From Chloroflexota bacterium (GTDB lineage Bacteria; Chloroflexota; Dehalococcoidia; Lucifugimonadales; UBA3495), in contig JACZUF010000003.1 of assembly GCA_022573285.1 (NCBI GenBank), forward strand, positions 62,001 to 126,000: DNA of 64,000 nucleotides, given 5' to 3'. The notes beneath the pieces are model-generated. The model searched no databases and was not told where the DNA came from. It saw nothing but the letters and a program-made list of their open reading frames with translations. Shown here one piece after another: positions 17,359-25,270 of the stretch; positions within the stretch are counted from its first letter, which is position 1, and the number at the start of each line of letters is the position of its first letter. The position numbers were made by a program, and so were the translations under genes.

Positions 17359-17643
17359 ATGGAAGGAAAGTTCCAGCTAGAGATTACTTACTGCGTAAGT
17401 TGACAGCACCACGCTGTCGCCACGTGGATGGCGAATGAATTTTTCCGGCACTACGGCGCGGACGTCGCGATTGCTATCTCCCCCCGCGGACAGGGCATCA
17501 TGGAAGTGTTCTTCAATGGTGAGCGGATCTTCGACAAGAAGGGCGAGGGCAACATCTATCCCGACCTGAAGCGGGTGCGGGAGATGCGTCAGGTCATCGA
17601 CGCCAAGCTGGAGGCTCTCGAGCCTGCACCGGCCGACGACTAA
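17359..17643 (+). CDS. selW: SelW/Rdx-family selenoprotein with in-frame UGA (CxxU)
   Basis: Starting at the ATG at 17359, which has GGAGGAG five bases upstream, the frame reads 'MEGKFQLEITYCVS', TGA (17401-17403), then 'QHHAVATWMANEFF' and on to 17643. The TGA sits exactly where the SelW/SelT/SelH (Rdx) thioredoxin-like fold has the second residue of its CxxC/CxxU redox motif, so it is read as selenocysteine: C12-V-S-U15. Family features follow ('ISPRGQGIMEVFFNGERIF'). Length is 94 residues with Sec. A perfect 6-bp hairpin at 17417-17434 fits a bacterial SECIS. A caller ignoring Sec would start at 17428 and lose the active site. Expected role: thiol redox or antioxidant function. Confidence 0.85.
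17417..17434 (+). promoter_or_regulatory. Putative bacterial SECIS hairpin of the SelW-like gene
   Basis: TCGCCA and TGGCGA pair perfectly around the loop CGTGGA. The stem starts 13 bases after the UGA, and G is the second loop base, as expected for SelB recognition of bacterial SECIS elements. Confidence 0.65.
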
Positions 17644-17668
17644 ACCTTCTTCCCAACAGAAGCAAACG

Positions 17669-17700
17669 AAAAGGCCCTCCATTCAGGAGGGCCTTTTCTT
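17669..17700 (+). terminator. Terminator between the convergent SelW-like gene and tmk
   Basis: A 12-bp stem (AAAAGGCCCTCC, loop ATTCA, GGAGGGCCTTTT) is followed by CTTATT. A run of A on the other side lets it work for tmk on the reverse strand as well. Confidence 0.85.
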
Positions 17701-17742
17701 ATTCGTACTGGTTGCCAGCCGGCTCTGTAGGGGCGGTGCGGC

Positions 17743-18360
17743 TTACAGGATCGTTTGCACCTTGGCCCAGATCTCCCGGCTAAGCTCTTCGGGAGGGCGC
17801 TGACCGTCCAGAACCAGCCATCCATCCGGGTCTGAGGCGGCCAGAGCGCTATAGCCCCGGCGTATCTTGCGGTGAAAGTCCACCGGCGCATCGTCGAAGG
17901 TGTCTCCGTTCCCGCCACTCTTCCCGCTACCTTTCCGTCCTAAGGCCGTCTCGACAGGCAGGTCCAGCAACACGGTCAGGTCCGGCTCCAGTCCTCCGGT
18001 GGCTTCCCGGTTCAACCGCTCGATCAACTCACGGTCCAAGCCCCGTCCGTAGCCCTGGTAGGCCATGGTGGAACTGGTAAAACGATCGGCGATCACCACC
18101 CCGCCCTGGTCCAAGAAGGGCCTGATCACCTGTTGGACCAGCTGGGCGCGGGCAGCCTCGAAGAGCATAAGCTCGCTCATGGGGGCCATGGGCTCGCCGG
18201 ACTTGAGCAGGAGCCGCAGGGACTGGCCGAGGGGAGTGCCCCCGGGCTCGCGGGTGCGGAGGACCTTGATCCCGCGGCGGCGCAGGCGACGCAGCAGAGA
18301 GCGAGCTTGGGTGCTCTTGCCCGACCCGTCGCCGCCTTCAAAGACGATAAAGCAGGCCAT
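17743..18360 (-). CDS. tmk: Thymidylate kinase
   Basis: Phosphorylates dTMP to dTDP. The P-loop 'FEGGDGSGKST' is at residues 7-17. 'TREPGGTPLGQSLR' and 'DRFTSSTMAYQGYGRGL' are the conserved dTMP-binding and catalytic segments, and 'LTVLLDLPVETALGR' is the next strand. A Ser/Gly-rich lid-like insertion lies near residue 145. The length of 205 is typical. It is the last gene of a reverse-strand group (pdxS, pdxT, GNAT, R3H ATPase, tmk), with a 39-base gap before it, and is followed by the bidirectional terminator at 17669-17700. Confidence 0.95.
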   Translation of the reverse strand: MACFIVFEGGDGSGKSTQARSLLRRLRRRGIKVLRTREPGGTPLGQSLRLLLKSGEPMAPMSELMLFEAARAQLVQQVIRPFLDQGGVVIADRFTSSTMAYQGYGRGLDRELIERLNREATGGLEPDLTVLLDLPVETALGRKGSGKSGGNGDTFDDAPVDFHRKIRRGYSALAASDPDGWLVLDGQRPPEELSREIWAKVQTIL

Positions 18361-18399
18361 CTTACTCGACGCCCAGTTAAGGCGTTAGACCCTCCGGCG

Positions 18400-20121
18400 T
18401 CAGACTCGGTAGAACATGACGGCCCGTTCCGGCTCTCGGCCTTGACTGACGGAGGCCACGTTATAACGTTGTCCCAGCAGGTGCTGCAACCTCCGGATAT
18501 AGGAGCGTTGGGGAGCCAGGTGCACGGTCTGGTCGCCGGCCAGGACCCGGTTGGCGGCCTCTTCCGCTTCGTCCATGGCTTTTTCCATGGTGGGAGAGCC
18601 GTTTTCGCCGGTGAAGGGCGGGCCGTCGCCATCGTTGCCCAGATCGGGCATACTGCCGTGGCTGCGGCCATTGCCACCGCCGTGCCAGTCCTTGATCACC
18701 GTATCTAGAAATTCGTGCAACTGGGGCATGGTGTTCTTCCGGAGCACGCACACCGGAGTGCCGCTGGACTCGGCGATGCGGACCAACTGAGAGCCCCGGC
18801 GGTAGTGGGTCTTGGTGGTCAGGACCAGGTCGGCCCGTCGAAGTTCATTTACGATATGCACCACGGTCCCCGATTCTGCGGCGGCGGCCTCGAGCTTGTC
18901 CCGGCCCACGCCGAAGAGGAACACCCGCACTTCAGACTCTTTGCCAATAGACGCCGGGGACGCCGGCTCTGGGGCCAAAGCCGGCCCAGCCGTCTGACCC
19001 TGGGCCGTCCGGCTCTCTGGCCGGGTCTGCCTCGGACTTTCGGGTTGCCACGAGCCAGGTTTGGCCTCGCTGTGCCTGACTTGCTCCTGGCTGCGTTTCA
19101 CCTCGCCGTCTTCGCCCAACCAGCGGACCTCCGGCGCGATGGGGTAGCCGCGCAGCCACTGGTCAACCACCTGGTCGACATTGTCGTGGACAGCCAGGCG
19201 GTCCCAGCCCTGAATCTCCACCACAACGTCGAAGGTCGGCGGGGCCTTGCGCTCCAGCACGGTCTTCTGGGTGCCCCGGTACCGGGCTTCCTGGTCTCCC
19301 AGGGTCACGGTCTGAATTCCGCCCACCAGGTCCGACAGTGTGGGGTTCATGATCAAGTTGTCCAGGGTGTTGCCGTGGGCCGTGGCAATCAGTTGCACGC
19401 CGCGTTCGGCGATGGTCCGGGCGGCAGCCGTTTCCTGCTCCGTGCCCATCTCATCGATGATGATGGTCTCGGGCATATGATTTTCCACCGCCTCGATCAT
19501 CACGCTGTGTTGTTGTGATGGCGTCTGCACCTGCATGCGCCTGGAGCGGCCGATGGCCGGGTGGGGCACGTCGCCGTCACCGGCGATCTCGTTGGAGGTG
19601 TCGACAATGACTACCCGTTTCCTGGCTTCTTGGGATAAGACCCTGGCCATCTCCCGCAGCATGGTGGTCTTGCCCACGCCGGGGCGCCCCAAGAGCAGGA
19701 TGTTTTTGCCGGAGAAGGCCAGGTCCTCAATAATCTTGATGGTGCCGAAGACCGCCCGGCCCACCCGGCAGGTGATGCCTATGACCTGTCCCTTCCGGTT
19801 GCGGATGGCCGATATCCGGTGCAGGGTGCGCTCGATACCGGCGCGGTTGTCGTCTCCGAACTCGCCGATCCGCTCGATCACATTCTGCAGGTCTCCGGCG
19901 GTAACGGGACACTCATTCAATTCCACTTCCTCAGAGACGAACCGGGCCTCGGGCAGGCGCCCCAGATCCAGCACAATCTCAAGCAATTGGTCCAGGTCGT
20001 CCCGGGCCCGCAGGACCTCCGCGACGCTGCCGGGCAGCACATTCAGGACCAGTTCAATCTCTTCCTGTTCCCTTTCGCGCCCCGCTTCCCGAAGCTCCTT
20101 CTGCACCGCTGCCAATATCAC
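18400..20121 (-). CDS. R3H-domain AAA ATPase (Ycf45/SpoIIIAA-like)
   Basis: The GTG start overlaps the preceding gene's stop (GTGA), implying coupled translation. Walker A (GRPGVGKT, about 145-152) and Walker B (IIIDEMG, about 220-226) lie in a RecA/AAA core that also has 'IVDTSNEIAGDGDVPHPAIG' and 'LIATAHGNTLDNLI'. This matches the Ycf45 group, related to SpoIIIAA. A Pro/Gln/Ser-rich linker (about 340-400) leads to a C-terminal part ending 'YIRRLQHLLGQRY', which fits an R3H nucleic-acid-binding domain. The length of 573 is usual for the bacterial long form. Function is unknown beyond likely ATP-dependent nucleic-acid binding. Confidence 0.85.
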   Translation of the reverse strand: MILAAVQKELREAGREREQEEIELVLNVLPGSVAEVLRARDDLDQLLEIVLDLGRLPEARFVSEEVELNECPVTAGDLQNVIERIGEFGDDNRAGIERTLHRISAIRNRKGQVIGITCRVGRAVFGTIKIIEDLAFSGKNILLLGRPGVGKTTMLREMARVLSQEARKRVVIVDTSNEIAGDGDVPHPAIGRSRRMQVQTPSQQHSVMIEAVENHMPETIIIDEMGTEQETAAARTIAERGVQLIATAHGNTLDNLIMNPTLSDLVGGIQTVTLGDQEARYRGTQKTVLERKAPPTFDVVVEIQGWDRLAVHDNVDQVVDQWLRGYPIAPEVRWLGEDGEVKRSQEQVRHSEAKPGSWQPESPRQTRPESRTAQGQTAGPALAPEPASPASIGKESEVRVFLFGVGRDKLEAAAAESGTVVHIVNELRRADLVLTTKTHYRRGSQLVRIAESSGTPVCVLRKNTMPQLHEFLDTVIKDWHGGGNGRSHGSMPDLGNDGDGPPFTGENGSPTMEKAMDEAEEAANRVLAGDQTVHLAPQRSYIRRLQHLLGQRYNVASVSQGREPERAVMFYRV

Positions 20122-21035
20122 GCCTCCACGTAGGAAAGTTCGCGATTTATTACCGGTACCGTCACCGTCTTAATCAACATAGTATAGCGTCCGGCTTCGT
20201 GCAGGCCCCGCCGGGCGAGCAAGTCGGCGGCATGTTCCTGATAGCTTGGTACCAGCCAATTAAGCGTCTTATCCGACATCTGGACCAGATGGGGCATCAC
20301 GTCCGGGTGATCGGGATGGGCCACCACCCGTCCGGCAGCCGTCTGACCAAAAGGTTCGCAGATACGCCAACCGACGACCTTCCCGTCAAGCTTCAGGAGC
20401 GCTTCGTTCCTGTGGGGCTGGGCCGCCTCCTGGGAATCCCGCCATTGGTCGAAGGTCAGACCGATCCCTTCCCGTACCTGCTGTGGCGTTGCCGCGCAGT
20501 ATAACTGGAACAAACCATGGCTATCCGCCTTGGCGCGGTCCATCGCTGAATATCCACCAAGTTTTTCAGTCTGATTACTCGCGAGGTCTTCTGCGTCCGC
20601 CAGCCATTCGCGTCCCGTTAGATGAATCTCCTCGTAGTAGGGGAAAAACCCGGCCCGCCGCGCCACAGCCACTATCTGACTGTCACTCAGAACCCGGAGA
20701 AACACTTTTTCCGCGCCCCGGGCCGCGGCGTCGCAGACCACCTGTTCCAGCAGGCCCAACGCCTGGTCTGATTCTTGCAGGTGCAACCGGTCCACTTCCC
20801 AGGCGCGGACTCCGCTGCGCACCCGGGCCGACGCAAGACTGGACAGGCCGATGCCGTTCCAGTCGCCCACCGTCACCCGGTTTGAGTTGCGGGCCAGGGA
20901 CTGCCGCCAAAGGGTGGAGTTGCGGAGCGGGCGGCAACGCACCACCGACTCCGTAGGCGCCGCCAGGTTTTCCCCTCCTGGGGCATTGACCAACATGCAA
21001 CGCAGGGCGTCGCCCATCCGGAAGGCCGTGATCAT
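20118..21035 (-). CDS. GNAT-like N-acetyltransferase family protein
   Basis: The ATG overlaps the pdxT stop (ATGA) and its own stop overlaps the next gene's GTG, so it sits tightly inside the operon. Residues about 70-135 contain 'LHLQESDQALGLLEQVVCDA' and 'KVFLRVLSDSQIVAVARRAG', which resembles the acetyl-CoA-binding helix and final strand of a GNAT fold. The C-terminal half has 'DGKVVGWRICEPFG', like a second GNAT-type beta region. The catalytic site and substrate are not evident. Its conserved place between pdxT and the R3H ATPase is the main clue to a physiological link. Confidence 0.6.
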   Translation of the reverse strand: MITAFRMGDALRCMLVNAPGGENLAAPTESVVRCRPLRNSTLWRQSLARNSNRVTVGDWNGIGLSSLASARVRSGVRAWEVDRLHLQESDQALGLLEQVVCDAAARGAEKVFLRVLSDSQIVAVARRAGFFPYYEEIHLTGREWLADAEDLASNQTEKLGGYSAMDRAKADSHGLFQLYCAATPQQVREGIGLTFDQWRDSQEAAQPHRNEALLKLDGKVVGWRICEPFGQTAAGRVVAHPDHPDVMPHLVQMSDKTLNWLVPSYQEHAADLLARRGLHEAGRYTMLIKTVTVPVINRELSYVEA

Positions 21036-21691
21036 GGGGCGCCGTTCCGGGACCTGGGAGATTTGCCGTTGCCGCCGGCCATTTCCAAGAAATAGCTGTG
21101 GAACCGGTAGTCGTCGGTCAATTCGGGGTGAAAGGCGGTGGCCATCAGGTTGCCTTGGCGCACCGCCACCGGGCGGTCTGCATCCAGGGCCGAAAGCACC
21201 TCCACCCCGTCGCCGACGCGGATGATGACCGGGGCGCGGATGAAGATGGCGTGAAAGGGGGCTGGTCCCAAGGCGCTTACGTCAAGGGTCTGTTCGAAGC
21301 TGTCCACCTGGCGTCCAAAGGCATTGCGTTGCACGCCGATGTCCATGATGCCCAAGGGGATGGGGTCTTGTTCGGTGATCTCCCGGGAGAGCATGATCAA
21401 GCCGGCGCAGGTGCCCCAGACCGCCCGGCCTTCCGCAGCCATCCGCTCCACGGGCTCCCTCAGGTTGTAGATGGTCATCAGGCGGCTCAGCGTCGTGCTT
21501 TCGCCTCCTGGGATGATGAGCCCGTCAACCGAATCCAGGTGTTCCGGCAGTCTAACCTCTCGGGCCTTCACACCTAGCTTGCCGAGGACGGCTATATGTT
21601 CGGCGAAATCGCCTTGTATCGCTAAGACGCCTACTTCCAACTCGGCCTGCTGATTCTTCTTCTTAGATTTCTCGTCTGGTCCGTTCCCCAA
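21032..21691 (-). CDS. pdxT: Pyridoxal 5'-phosphate synthase glutaminase subunit PdxT
   Basis: Releases ammonia from glutamine for PdxS in DXP-independent PLP synthesis. The glutamine-amidotransferase core is complete: 'GVLAIQGDFAEH', 'IIPGGESTTLSRL' (oxyanion region), nucleophile Cys in 'WGTCAGLIML', and His-x-Glu in 'ATAFHPELTDD'. The TTG at 21691 gives 219 residues; a TTG at 21640 would start closer to the usual family N-terminus (EVGVLAIQGDF), so the start is uncertain. It lies 38 bases downstream of pdxS, and its stop overlaps the next start. Confidence 0.94.
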   Translation of the reverse strand: MGNGPDEKSKKKNQQAELEVGVLAIQGDFAEHIAVLGKLGVKAREVRLPEHLDSVDGLIIPGGESTTLSRLMTIYNLREPVERMAAEGRAVWGTCAGLIMLSREITEQDPIPLGIMDIGVQRNAFGRQVDSFEQTLDVSALGPAPFHAIFIRAPVIIRVGDGVEVLSALDADRPVAVRQGNLMATAFHPELTDDYRFHSYFLEMAGGNGKSPRSRNGAP

Positions 21692-21729
21692 ATGGGTCCG
21701 GCGCTTATTCCCCCCACCGTGTCAAGCCT

Positions 21730-22620
21730 CTACTTGCTCCGGATGTTCAGCAATTCCTCCTCGGGAATCGACTTGACGCTGATGCCGACCATGGCCTCGC
21801 CCAGGCCCTTGGACACCTCGGCCAGAATCTTGGGGTCTTGGTAGTGGGTCACCGCCTGGACGATGGCGTAGGCCCGGCTGGCCGGGTCGCCGGACTTGAA
21901 TACGCCTGAGCCCACGAAGACGCCGTCGGCGCCCAGTTGCATCATCAGCGCCGCATCGGCCGGAGTGGCCACGCCGCCGGCGGCGAAGTTGACCACGGGC
22001 ATGCGGCCCATTTCCTTGGTCTTGATCAGCAGATCCAGACTCACCTGCATGTCCCTGGCCTCGACGACCATCTCATCGTCGGGCATGGTCTGGAGCTTCC
22101 GGATGGCGTCTTGGACGGCGCGCATGTGGCGAACGGCCTCGACCACGTCGCCGGTGCCCGCCTCGCCCTTGGTGCGGATCATTGCGGCGCCCTCGGAGAT
22201 GCGGCGCAGGGCCTCGCCCAAATTGCGGCAGCCGCAGACGAAGGGCACGTTGAAGTTCTGCTTCCAGATGTGGTGGGTCTCGTCGGCCGGAGTCAGGACC
22301 TCGGACTCGTCGACGTAGTCGACACCGAGGGACTCCAGAATCTGGGCTTCCACGAAGTGACCGATGCGGACCTTGGCCATGACCGGTATGCTCACCATTT
22401 CCATGATCGAGCAGATGATGGCCGGGTCGGTCATGCGGGCCACACCGCCGTCGGCGCGGATGTCGGCAGGCACGCGCTCCAGGGCCATCACGGCAACCGC
22501 GCCGGCCTCTGCGGCTATCTTGGCTTGCTCGGCGTTCACCACGTCCATGATCACGCCGCCCTTGAGCATCTGGGCGTGACCGGCCTTGACCGTAAACGTC
22601 CCTGTCAGTACTTCGACCAT
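21730..22620 (-). CDS. pdxS: Pyridoxal 5'-phosphate synthase lyase subunit PdxS
   Basis: Makes PLP from ribose 5-phosphate, glyceraldehyde 3-phosphate and PdxT-supplied ammonia. It is highly conserved: '[20 protein letters not shown]', '[20 protein letters not shown]' and '[20 protein letters not shown]' (with catalytic Lys), '[15 protein letters not shown]', '[16 protein letters not shown]', '[17 protein letters not shown]' and '[20 protein letters not shown]'. The length of 296 is typical. The ATG at 22620 follows GGACGGAAG. It is the first gene of the pdxS-pdxT-GNAT-R3H-tmk run. Confidence 0.97.
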   Translation of the reverse strand: MVEVLTGTFTVKAGHAQMLKGGVIMDVVNAEQAKIAAEAGAVAVMALERVPADIRADGGVARMTDPAIICSIMEMVSIPVMAKVRIGHFVEAQILESLGVDYVDESEVLTPADETHHIWKQNFNVPFVCGCRNLGEALRRISEGAAMIRTKGEAGTGDVVEAVRHMRAVQDAIRKLQTMPDDEMVVEARDMQVSLDLLIKTKEMGRMPVVNFAAGGVATPADAALMMQLGADGVFVGSGVFKSGDPASRAYAIVQAVTHYQDPKILAEVSKGLGEAMVGISVKSIPEEELLNIRSK

Positions 22621-22851
22621 CTCTTCCGTCCTCCGGCAGTCCGCTTATTAGTTAGTGGCAAGAGACGAATTTCCTGACGGAATTAGCCTCGATTGCGACC
22701 GTATTATACGCTCCCGGCAGGTTGATTATCAATCTGCCCCGGCGGGCCGCCCCAAGCTGACGCTAGGCGCGGGAGGCGTTGGAGGAGGGAGTTCGGACGT
22801 GGATTTTCTTCTTGACAGCCCATAGGCGCAGATTTGATAATAGGCACTACT

Positions 22852-22927
22852 GCCGAGGTAGCTCAGGTGGTAGAGCACGGCACTGAAAATGCCGGTGTCG
22901 ACAGTTCGAGTCTGTCCCTCGGCACCA
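22852..22927 (+). tRNA. tRNA-Phe (GAA)
   Basis: All four stems pair: acceptor GCCGAGG/CCTCGGC, anticodon stem CGGCA/TGCCG with loop CTGAAAA (anticodon GAA), and T arm GACAG-TTCGAGT-CTGTC. CCA is encoded. No long gene is seen between pdxS and this tRNA (22621-22851). Confidence 0.96.
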
Positions 22928-22969
22928 TTTAAATCCCTTGGCGCCGGTCCTGAACCGGACCAACAACGA

Positions 22970-23044
<75 letters not shown>

Positions 23045-23066
23045 TCGTCCTGACTGAATGACAGAT

Positions 23067-23100
23067 GCCCGGCCGAAACAGCCGGGCCTTTTCATTTTTC
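23067..23100 (+). terminator. Terminator after the tRNA-Phe/tRNA-Gly pair
   Basis: The stem GCCCGGC/GCCGGGC (23067-23073 with 23081-23087) is followed by CTTTTCATTTTTC. Confidence 0.8.
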
Positions 23101-23112
23101 GTTGGTCCAATG

Positions 23113-23146
23113 CCTGGCAGAGCACCTCCTTGTCAAGCTGGGGTCC
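23113..23146 (+). repeat. Degenerate tRNA-Gly fragment (proximal)
   Basis: The segment containing GGCAGAGCACCTCCTTGTCAA matches the D-arm to anticodon-arm part of the tRNA-Gly at 22970-23044 with a few changes. It cannot fold as a tRNA. With the distal copy it brackets the membrane-protein gene at 23209-24741. Confidence 0.6.
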
Positions 23147-23208
23147 AGATGCCGCTGTTTACGGTTGCAATTTTGATTCCTCAAATGCGCTGCTTGGTTG
23201 ATGCTGAC

Positions 23209-24741
23209 TTAATGCTCTCCAACATCCTGGTCCATGTTGGAATTATCCTGACCAATGCTTCCTGTACTGGTCTCATCACGCTTGGTTGTCTTGCCAATCA
23301 AGTCAGCGACCCTGTCGGAAGACATAGCCAATATCCAGTTCAGCGCCAGTCCGGAGCCCATAGCAACAATGCCAACGGTAACATCCTGGGCCGCAGCCTC
23401 GCCCATCAACATTATCTGGTAGACGATAATCGCACCCAGGGGAGCGAACAGCAGGTAGATCTGGTGCATCGAGATTTGTTCCATGATCTTCCGGAATTCC
23501 TTGGTATCTTCAAATCGCATGTCACTACCGATCTGCTTCACCAACAGCAGCAATGTGAACGCTGAGGAGCCGACCACAGACATGAATATTACCCACAGAG
23601 GTGCTCCTAAGCCGCTTGCAATGTTGGTCTCTCCTTTGTCCCCCGATCCCGCATCGCTGGCCATTGAGGTTATGGAGACCAGCCAGTTGGCGTCGCCACC
23701 CTCCACGTAGGAGCTGTGGAAAAACGTCAGGAAACCTACGCTCAACACCTCGCCGGGAGAACCGATGTCGGATATTTTGGTCATCCCGATTATCACGTAG
23801 GCCAAGATCAAGAATGTGAAGAGGAATGCCAGCACGATTGACCCGTAATACTTCCATTTTCGAAACTTTTCTTCCACTTGGGCGATGGTGACCAAGATAA
23901 CTATGAAGAAGATTATTGGGATGGGTAGAAAAGACCTCGTCGGTATGGAAATCTTACGGGCCGTGCTACTGTCACTTAGCGTAGCCGTATCGCTGCCCCT
24001 CAGAACTCTTTGAGTCGAGTCGTCAGAGTTGCAGGTTACCGGCGATTGGTCAGCGCCACTTCGGGGTACACACGTCTTGGCATTGACCTCTACCTCCGCG
24101 GCCGCTACCCCGCTGCCAACGCCTATCTCCCGGGGAATAGGGTCAAATATGAACCCGCCGTTTTTGTCTGATGACTCAGGCGATGGGCTAAAGCGGTTTC
24201 CTAGCCTATCGGTCGCTACTGCCCAAACCTCCGCCCCCAGGACTGGGGACCCATCGCGCATCACGCGGCCTTGGAGGAGCCAATTCGTGAGTATCGCTTG
24301 TCGTTGACCCAAATCTTCGCTGGTTGCATCGGTCGCAGGCGGACTTTCATTAACGGCTGCTTCAGAGACCACAGCCCATGTGACGACGGTCAGTTCGTCC
24401 GCTGACGACCAAAAAGCGAAGACAAACGAAACGACAATCACCACGAGGATGGCGACGGTCACCCAGAGTGGCCTCCAATCGGGCTTGTCATCCCTCGGGA
24501 GTTCGTCTTCCGGCTTTTTATCTGGAACATTCCTATTTCCAACGCCCCCGCCTTCTGCGGCTGCACTTGGCGTAGGTTCCTGAGAGGCGCCCTCGGTTTC
24601 GCCGGCCCCCTCTCCTTCTGCCATTGCTGAATCACCTAGGACAGGCGGTCCTTCGGCGCTTGATTGAGGCGTTTCCTGGTGCTCGGAACTGGGTTTTTCG
24701 TCCTGATTCATATCATTCATACCCGGAAAGGTATTCGTCAT
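23209..24741 (-). CDS. Large membrane protein of unknown function with extracytoplasmic domain
   Basis: 510 residues. The N-terminal 85 residues are acidic, Ser/Glu/Gly-rich and probably disordered. A membrane segment (VTVAILVVIVVSFVFAFW) leads to an extracytoplasmic region with 'LLQGRVMRDGSPVLGAEVWA', which resembles a carboxypeptidase-regulatory-like beta-sandwich, and 'KNGGFIFDP'. A cluster of about five further membrane helices follows ('FFIVILVTIAQVEE', 'FLFTFLILAYVIIGM', and others), with a polar cytoplasmic C-terminus. No known family is recognised. The gene is the only cargo between the true tRNA-Gly and its degenerate duplicate, so it was probably acquired by integration. ATG at 24741. 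Confidence 0.7.
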   Translation of the reverse strand: MTNTFPGMNDMNQDEKPSSEHQETPQSSAEGPPVLGDSAMAEGEGAGETEGASQEPTPSAAAEGGGVGNRNVPDKKPEDELPRDDKPDWRPLWVTVAILVVIVVSFVFAFWSSADELTVVTWAVVSEAAVNESPPATDATSEDLGQRQAILTNWLLQGRVMRDGSPVLGAEVWAVATDRLGNRFSPSPESSDKNGGFIFDPIPREIGVGSGVAAAEVEVNAKTCVPRSGADQSPVTCNSDDSTQRVLRGSDTATLSDSSTARKISIPTRSFLPIPIIFFIVILVTIAQVEEKFRKWKYYGSIVLAFLFTFLILAYVIIGMTKISDIGSPGEVLSVGFLTFFHSSYVEGGDANWLVSITSMASDAGSGDKGETNIASGLGAPLWVIFMSVVGSSAFTLLLLVKQIGSDMRFEDTKEFRKIMEQISMHQIYLLFAPLGAIIVYQIMLMGEAAAQDVTVGIVAMGSGLALNWILAMSSDRVADLIGKTTKRDETSTGSIGQDNSNMDQDVGEH

Positions 24742-24927
24742 CTTCTGCCGAATTGACTATTACCATAACCGTTAATGTTAGTCAACAAATCACCCACTAT
24801 AGCCATAGACCGTGATTTTGAGAGTTAGGTAATGCCTATTGGTGCAGTCACTCGCCCAAATCAGATCGCATGCCAAGAAGCCCCGGTTCTCCGGTTTCCG
24901 CCGCCCCGATGCTGACGATTCCATCCC

Positions 24928-24987
24928 GGTAGAGCACCTCGTTGCCAAGGAGAGGGTCGGGTGTTCAAATCCCGTCTTCCGGCTCCA
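24928..24987 (+). repeat. Degenerate tRNA-Gly 3' copy (distal, att-like)
   Basis: About 60 bases match the tRNA-Gly from its D loop to CCA (for example GGTAGAGCACCTCGTTGCCA and GTTCAAATCCCGTCTTCCG), with about six differences. There is no matching 5' acceptor strand. This is the pattern left when an element integrates at a tRNA 3' end. Confidence 0.7.
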
Positions 24988-25034
24988 ATTTCCCCCTGTA
25001 ACGACAGCCCGGTGGATTCAGCCCGCCGGACCCG

Positions 25035-25172
25035 CTACAACAGCGACAGCGCGGCGATTCCGCCCGCAATCATGGCCAGCGCCGCTACCTTCAGCGCCAG
25101 GATTTCCCGATCCAACGGCTCGCTCAGCAGTTTTATCCGTTCGATGCCGAACAGGCTGCTCACCAGGAACAC
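25035..25172 (-). CDS. Possible 45-residue membrane peptide
   Basis: A GTG-started frame gives 'VFLVSSLFGIERIKLLSEPL' then 'DREILALKVAALAMIAGGIA', ending in LSLL and TAG, with a TGA two codons upstream of the start. The final 20 residues would form a membrane helix. It may be a genuine small protein or the tail of a gene lost when the tRNA-Gly-bounded insert arrived. Otherwise the 24742-25270 gap contains only the tRNA-Gly copy. Confidence 0.3.
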   Translation of the reverse strand: MFLVSSLFGIERIKLLSEPLDREILALKVAALAMIAGGIAALSLL

Positions 25173-25270
25173 GTATCAGTTCCGGGAAATTCGCGCCGTT
25201 GCCGCCGAGGCACGATTAGTCTAGACTCGATCCAACCCGAAACAGGCAATCCAGAGCCGGGAGGCCCTTC

